From Streptomyces zagrosensis (GTDB taxonomy: Bacteria > Actinomycetota > Actinomycetes > Streptomycetales > Streptomycetaceae), in NCBI RefSeq assembly GCF_014203645.1, contig NZ_JACHJL010000003.1, forward strand, positions 1 through 64,000: 64,000 nucleotides of DNA. Reading direction: 5' to 3'. A model generated the notes under the pieces. That model was not told the origin of the DNA. It saw only the letters and a program-made list of their open reading frames with translations, and did no database searches. The translations under genes and the position numbers were made by a program. This document shows positions 60,705-64,000 of the stretch, piece after piece. Position 1 is the stretch's first letter. Each line of letters begins with the position of its first letter.

Positions 60705-62528
60705 TCACTTCACGATCGTGATGCGGTCCGTCTTCGGCGGGGCAAGTGGCGCGTCTGGCTTGGAGTGCGCCCCCAGGTAGGCCGTGAAAACGTCCAGGTC
60801 GGAGGGCCCGACCAGCTTGTTCTTGCCCTCCTTCAGCACCGGGAAGCCATCGCCGCCGCCGGCGAGGAACTCGTTCACAGCGACCCGGTAGGTCTTCTTC
60901 GGGTCGATCGGCTCACCGTTCAACCGGACCGAGTCCGCGGCGATCCGATCCGCTCCGGCCTTGGTGAGGTCGAGCGTGTACGAAAGGCCCTTGGATACGT
61001 GGAGAATCCTCGGCTGCTTCTCGTTGACGCCACTGACCTGCTGCCGCAGCACGGTCAAGACCTGCTCACCGGTCAGGTCGAGCACGTTGGTCATGTTGGT
61101 GAACGGCTGCACGGTAAACGCCTCGCCGTACGTCACCACCCCATCGCCCTCGCCGCCCGACGCCTTGTGCGCCAGGTCGGAGCGGACGCCGCCCGGGTTC
61201 ATGAAGGCAAGCTGTGCACCGCCCTTGTCGGCCGGGGCGAGCGCTTCGACCTGCGCGTCACTGATGACGTTGCCCAGCGGCGTCTCGTACGCGTTGAAAC
61301 CGCGGCCCGGGATATCGGCCGAGATATAGCCCACCGGCCGGTTGGCGACCGGCGCGGCCAGCTTGTTCCAACGCTTGATCAGCGCCGTCATGTCCTTGGC
61401 CCGCGGCTGCTCCCGGTCCACCACATGGTTGGCGGACTCAACGCTGGTGCGCACGATGTCGCGGGTGCGGCGGTCGTACGTCAGTGTCGTGTCGGTGTAC
61501 AGCCGGCCGAAGGACGCGGCGGAGGTGACGGTGCGCGGCACGCCCGCCGGGTCCGGGATGGTGCACGCGTACGCCTGGTGGGTGTGACCGGTGACCAGCG
61601 CGTCCACCTGCGGGCTCACGTTCTTGGCGATCTCCACGATCGAACCCGAGATGCCGTCACCGGGGCCGGGGCTGTTGCAGTCGTAGTTGTACGAGCCGGA
61701 GGCGGGCAGGCCGCCTTCGTGGATGAGCGCGACGACCGACTTCACGCCCTTGCGGTTGAGCTCCCGGGTGTACTTGTTGATCGTCTCGACCTCGTCGTGG
61801 AACTTCAGCCCCTTGACGCCTTCCGCCGTGACGATGTCCGGGGTGCCTTCGAGGGTCACTCCAATGAAGCCGATCTGCACGCCCTTGTGCTTCCACACGG
61901 TGTACGGCTTGAGGACGGGCTTGCCGGTCTTCTCGCTGGTCACGTTGGCCGCGAGGTAGGGGAAGTCCGCGCCGGGGAACCGCTTGCCCTCCTCGTAGCA
62001 GCCGTCCTTCGGGTGGCAGCCGCCGTTCTGCATTCGGGCCAGTTCCTCGGCCCCCTCGTCGAACTCGTGGTTGCCGACCGCCGAGACGTCCAGGCCCAGC
62101 TTGTTCATCGCCTCGATGGACGGCTCGTCGTGGAACAGGCCCGACAGCATCGGGCTCGCGCCGATCATGTCGCCACCTGCCGCGGTCACCGAGTGCCGGT
62201 GGCCCTTGCGCGCCTTACGCAGCGAGGTGGCCAGATACTCGACACCGCCCGCCGGAATCGCCTTGGTGGTGCCGTCCGGCAGGGTCTGGGTGACGTTGCC
62301 CGACGAGCCCTGCGGGGGTTCGAGGTTGCCGTGCAGGTCGTTGAAAGAGAGCAACTGGACATCCACGGTCCGGCCCGTCGCGTCCCGATCGGAGCCGCGC
62401 GCGGTGCTCTCGGACTCGGCGCCCGCGGGCAGAGCGGCCGTGAGCAGGCCCGCCGCCGCGGCCAGGACCGCCGCCGTGGCGGTCAGTCTGCGCGCCGCGC
62501 GACGCCGTTGAGGTATGGCTGCTGACAT
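60705..62528 (-). CDS. secreted bifunctional metallophosphatase/5'-nucleotidase
   Basis: 607 residues from ATG 62528, with GAAGGGAAG upstream. A Sec signal peptide with twin-basic run (RRRAARRLTATAAVLAAAAGLLTAALPAGA) leads to a calcineurin-type metallophosphatase domain: LSFNDLHGNLEP, GGDMIGASPM, GNHEFDEG, and GHTHQAYAC. A C-terminal 5'-nucleotidase domain follows (FMNPGGVRSDL, VNEFLAGGGDGFPVL). It should hydrolyse extracellular nucleotides to salvage phosphate and nucleoside. Confidence 0.95.
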   Translation of the reverse strand: MSAAIPQRRRAARRLTATAAVLAAAAGLLTAALPAGAESESTARGSDRDATGRTVDVQLLSFNDLHGNLEPPQGSSGNVTQTLPDGTTKAIPAGGVEYLATSLRKARKGHRHSVTAAGGDMIGASPMLSGLFHDEPSIEAMNKLGLDVSAVGNHEFDEGAEELARMQNGGCHPKDGCYEEGKRFPGADFPYLAANVTSEKTGKPVLKPYTVWKHKGVQIGFIGVTLEGTPDIVTAEGVKGLKFHDEVETINKYTRELNRKGVKSVVALIHEGGLPASGSYNYDCNSPGPGDGISGSIVEIAKNVSPQVDALVTGHTHQAYACTIPDPAGVPRTVTSAASFGRLYTDTTLTYDRRTRDIVRTSVESANHVVDREQPRAKDMTALIKRWNKLAAPVANRPVGYISADIPGRGFNAYETPLGNVISDAQVEALAPADKGGAQLAFMNPGGVRSDLAHKASGGEGDGVVTYGEAFTVQPFTNMTNVLDLTGEQVLTVLRQQVSGVNEKQPRILHVSKGLSYTLDLTKAGADRIAADSVRLNGEPIDPKKTYRVAVNEFLAGGGDGFPVLKEGKNKLVGPSDLDVFTAYLGAHSKPDAPLAPPKTDRITIVK

Positions 62529-62876
62529 GGGCTTCCCTTCGCAAACTGCGGTGCACCCGCGGTGCGGCCCACGTGCCGCGTACGGGCCGTGCACCGCGCA
62601 TGGTCGGGGCGCAGCTTACGGTTGACGCGCGTAGCACGTCAGGAGGGTTGGGGTGACGAGCTGGTTGCCCTTCGCTGTACGAGCAGGCCCATGCGCCTTC
62701 TCTGTACGAGCATGCCGATGTGCCTTCGCTGTACGAGCAGGCCCACGGCAGGCACCGGCCGGCGCCGCGGGACAGCGGCCAGCACCAGCCGGCCCCGCAG
62801 GCACCGGCAGACCAACGGGGGAGGTCACGGCGCACGCTGTGACCACCCGCGGGACGCCAAGTCGTAGGCTCAGCGC
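62529..62876. repeat. 348-bp intergenic region with 27-bp direct repeats
   Basis: No gene supported. CTGTACGAGCA recurs at 62675, 62702 and 62729 within a 27-bp repeat unit (CCTTCGCTGTACGAGCAGGCCCATG-type), three copies. The rest is GC-rich without clear promoter apart from TAGGCT, 6 nt before the mshD ATG. Confidence 0.7.
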
Positions 62877-63812
62877 ATGACTGACGTAGGGCATGAGCCG
62901 GGCCAGGCGCGGCGGATCGACATCGTGGACGAGTTGACGCCCGATGTGGCGAGCGAGGTACTTGAGCTCATCGCGGAGGCGGCCAGGGCCGATGGGCAGC
63001 CTGCGGTTTCGGAGCAGGGCAGATTGCGGCTACGGAGCGGCAGCCGTACGGGCGTACGGCACCTGGTGCTGCGCGAGGAGCCCGACGCGCTGGCCGGTTA
63101 CGCCCAACTGGAGGACACCGATCCGGTGGAGGCCCCGGCCGCCGAACTCGTGGTGCGCCCCGGTTGGCGCGGCCTTGGGCACGGCAGGGCGCTGGGCCAT
63201 GCGCTGCTCGGCGAGTCGGGCAAGCGGCTGCGGGTGTGGGCCCACGGCGGGCACGCCGCCGCCCGCCATCTGGCCCAGGTGCTCGGCCTCTCGCTCTTTC
63301 GTGAGCTGCGCCAGCTCCGCCGCCCGCTCGGCGAGCGGGCCGCCGCGGAGATCGCCGAGCCGACGCTGCCGCCGGGCGTGCGCGTGCGGACCTTCCGGCC
63401 AGGTGAGGACGATGCGGCCTGGCTCGCGGTGAACGCCGCGGCCTTCGCCCATCACCCAGAACAGGGCTCCTTGGCCCAGCGCGACCTGGACGACCGCAAG
63501 GGCGAGGAGTGGTTCGACCCAGCAGGCTTCTTCCTCGCCGAACGTGACGGCCGCCTGGTCGGCTTCCACTGGACGAAGGTGCACCGCGAGGAGGGCCTTG
63601 GTGAGGTGTACGTGGTCGGTGTGCACCCCGATGAGCAGGGCAGCGGCCTCGGCAAGGCACTGACCGCGATCGGCCTGCGGCACCTGGCGGGTTGCGAACT
63701 GCCGACCGCAATGCTGTACGTGGATGCGGACAATGTGGCGGCCGTGACGGTGTACGAGCGGCTTGGCTTCACCACGTACGAGACGGACCTGATGTACCGC
63801 ACGGAGACCTGA
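62877..63812 (+). CDS. mshD: mycothiol synthase
   Basis: 311 residues, two tandem GNAT domains. Acetyl-CoA-binding loops are AELVVRPGWRGLGHGRALG in the first and VVGVHPDEQGSGLGKALT in the second; the latter with HWTKVH before it is characteristic of MshD. It acetylates Cys-GlcN-inositol to complete mycothiol, the main thiol of actinobacteria. TAGGCT, 6 nt before the ATG, suggests a leaderless message. Confidence 0.95.
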   Translation: MTDVGHEPGQARRIDIVDELTPDVASEVLELIAEAARADGQPAVSEQGRLRLRSGSRTGVRHLVLREEPDALAGYAQLEDTDPVEAPAAELVVRPGWRGLGHGRALGHALLGESGKRLRVWAHGGHAAARHLAQVLGLSLFRELRQLRRPLGERAAAEIAEPTLPPGVRVRTFRPGEDDAAWLAVNAAAFAHHPEQGSLAQRDLDDRKGEEWFDPAGFFLAERDGRLVGFHWTKVHREEGLGEVYVVGVHPDEQGSGLGKALTAIGLRHLAGCELPTAMLYVDADNVAAVTVYERLGFTTYETDLMYRTET

Positions 63813-63919
63813 GCCCCGGCCACCATTTCCCGGCCGTCACTTGCCGGCCTTCCCTTGCCGGTAGTCATCCCCGGCCGGCACTTCGCGGTAGTCGTTTCCC
63901 GGCCGTCACTCCGCGGCCG
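63813..63919. repeat. CCGGCCGTCACT short imperfect repeats
   Basis: Units such as TTCCCGGCCGTCACT and CGCGGTAGTC occur two or three times between the mshD stop and the partial minus-strand frame. No function evident. Confidence 0.5.
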
Positions 63920-64000
63920 TCACGCCCCGGTCTCCGCTAGGCGTACGAAGTACGCACGCGCCAGGCGCCCGGGGAGCGAACCCGTCAGCCGCACACCCGT
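63920..64000 (-). CDS. 3' end of an unidentified gene (partial)
   Basis: An open minus-strand frame enters from the right edge and stops at 63920, giving 26 visible residues ending FVRLAETGA. Codon bias and the convergent position after mshD suggest a real gene, but the fragment is too short to identify. Confidence 0.35.
   Translation of the reverse strand, partial: TGVRLTGSLPGRLARAYFVRLAETGA

Noticed and set aside
60651..62525. 624-codon plus-strand frame
   Set aside because: Antisense to the clear 5'-nucleotidase; no domain, typical high-GC shadow.

Overview
The window is high-GC actinobacterial DNA, almost certainly a Streptomyces chromosome. The evidence is codon use with G/C at third positions, frequent GTG starts, leaderless-looking promoters, a mycothiol synthase (MshD), and close relatives of Streptomyces GlnR, Nur, RsiG and SoxR. 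The block from about 20 kb to the right end resembles, from memory, the conserved glnR/nur/mshD neighbourhood of the Streptomyces core genome. The first ~19 kb looks more accessory: mostly regulator-plus-enzyme pairs.

Layout. 1-0.8 kb: the 3' part of a TnpB transposon gene. 1-19 kb: regulator/enzyme pairs, namely XRE with SDR, an ECF41-like sigma factor with an old-yellow-enzyme reductase, LysR with a diaminopropionate ammonia-lyase-like enzyme, WYL with an MDMPI/FAD-oxidase fusion, HxlR with an imine-reductase-like enzyme, and SoxR with an FMN reductase, plus GNATs and an RraA-like protein. 19-24.5 kb: Eis-type acetyltransferase, asparaginase, c-di-GMP-responsive anti-sigma RsiG, D-aminoacyl-tRNA deacylase, YgfZ and the nickel regulator Nur. 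24.5-28.2 kb: a cobalamin-riboswitch-controlled BtuCDF-type operon (permease, a His-rich micro-ORF, ATPase, binding protein). 28.2-35.6 kb: nitrobindin-like protein, DsrE, DUF3099, a thiosulfate sulfurtransferase operon with a cysteine-type leader peptide, LmeA-like protein, a large disordered membrane protein and MoaD/ThiS. 35.9-40.5 kb: heterodimeric ABC exporter, MerR, thioredoxin. 41-47.5 kb: GlnR, LacI, HtrA-like protease and an OmpR/histidine-kinase pair. 47.6-53.6 kb: secreted propeller-like protein, DoxX, and a RHH/DUF4097/DrrAB cluster. 53.8-54.7 kb: a Cys-rich pentapeptide-repeat protein. 55.5-57.9 kb: a translationally coupled three-gene cassette. 58-64 kb: GNAT, a second short threonyl-tRNA synthetase with a Thr-rich leader peptide, a secreted 5'-nucleotidase, MshD, and the end of an unidentified gene.

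The most exciting locus is 55.5-57.9 kb. It encodes a membrane Pyr4/DmtA-type terpene cyclase, a tRNA-dependent cyclodipeptide synthase and a squalene/phytoene-synthase-like prenyltransferase, each overlapping the next by 4 nt. This is the minimal gene set of drimentine-like indole-diketopiperazine/sesquiterpene hybrids. Other items worth attention are a translationally coupled His/Cys-rich 56-residue ORF inside the cobalamin operon, a repeat insertion between Walker B and the H-loop of the BtuD-like ATPase, face-to-face ECF41-type promoters between the sigma gene and its neighbour, and a Thr-Thr-Thr leader peptide plus terminator ahead of the second ThrRS.
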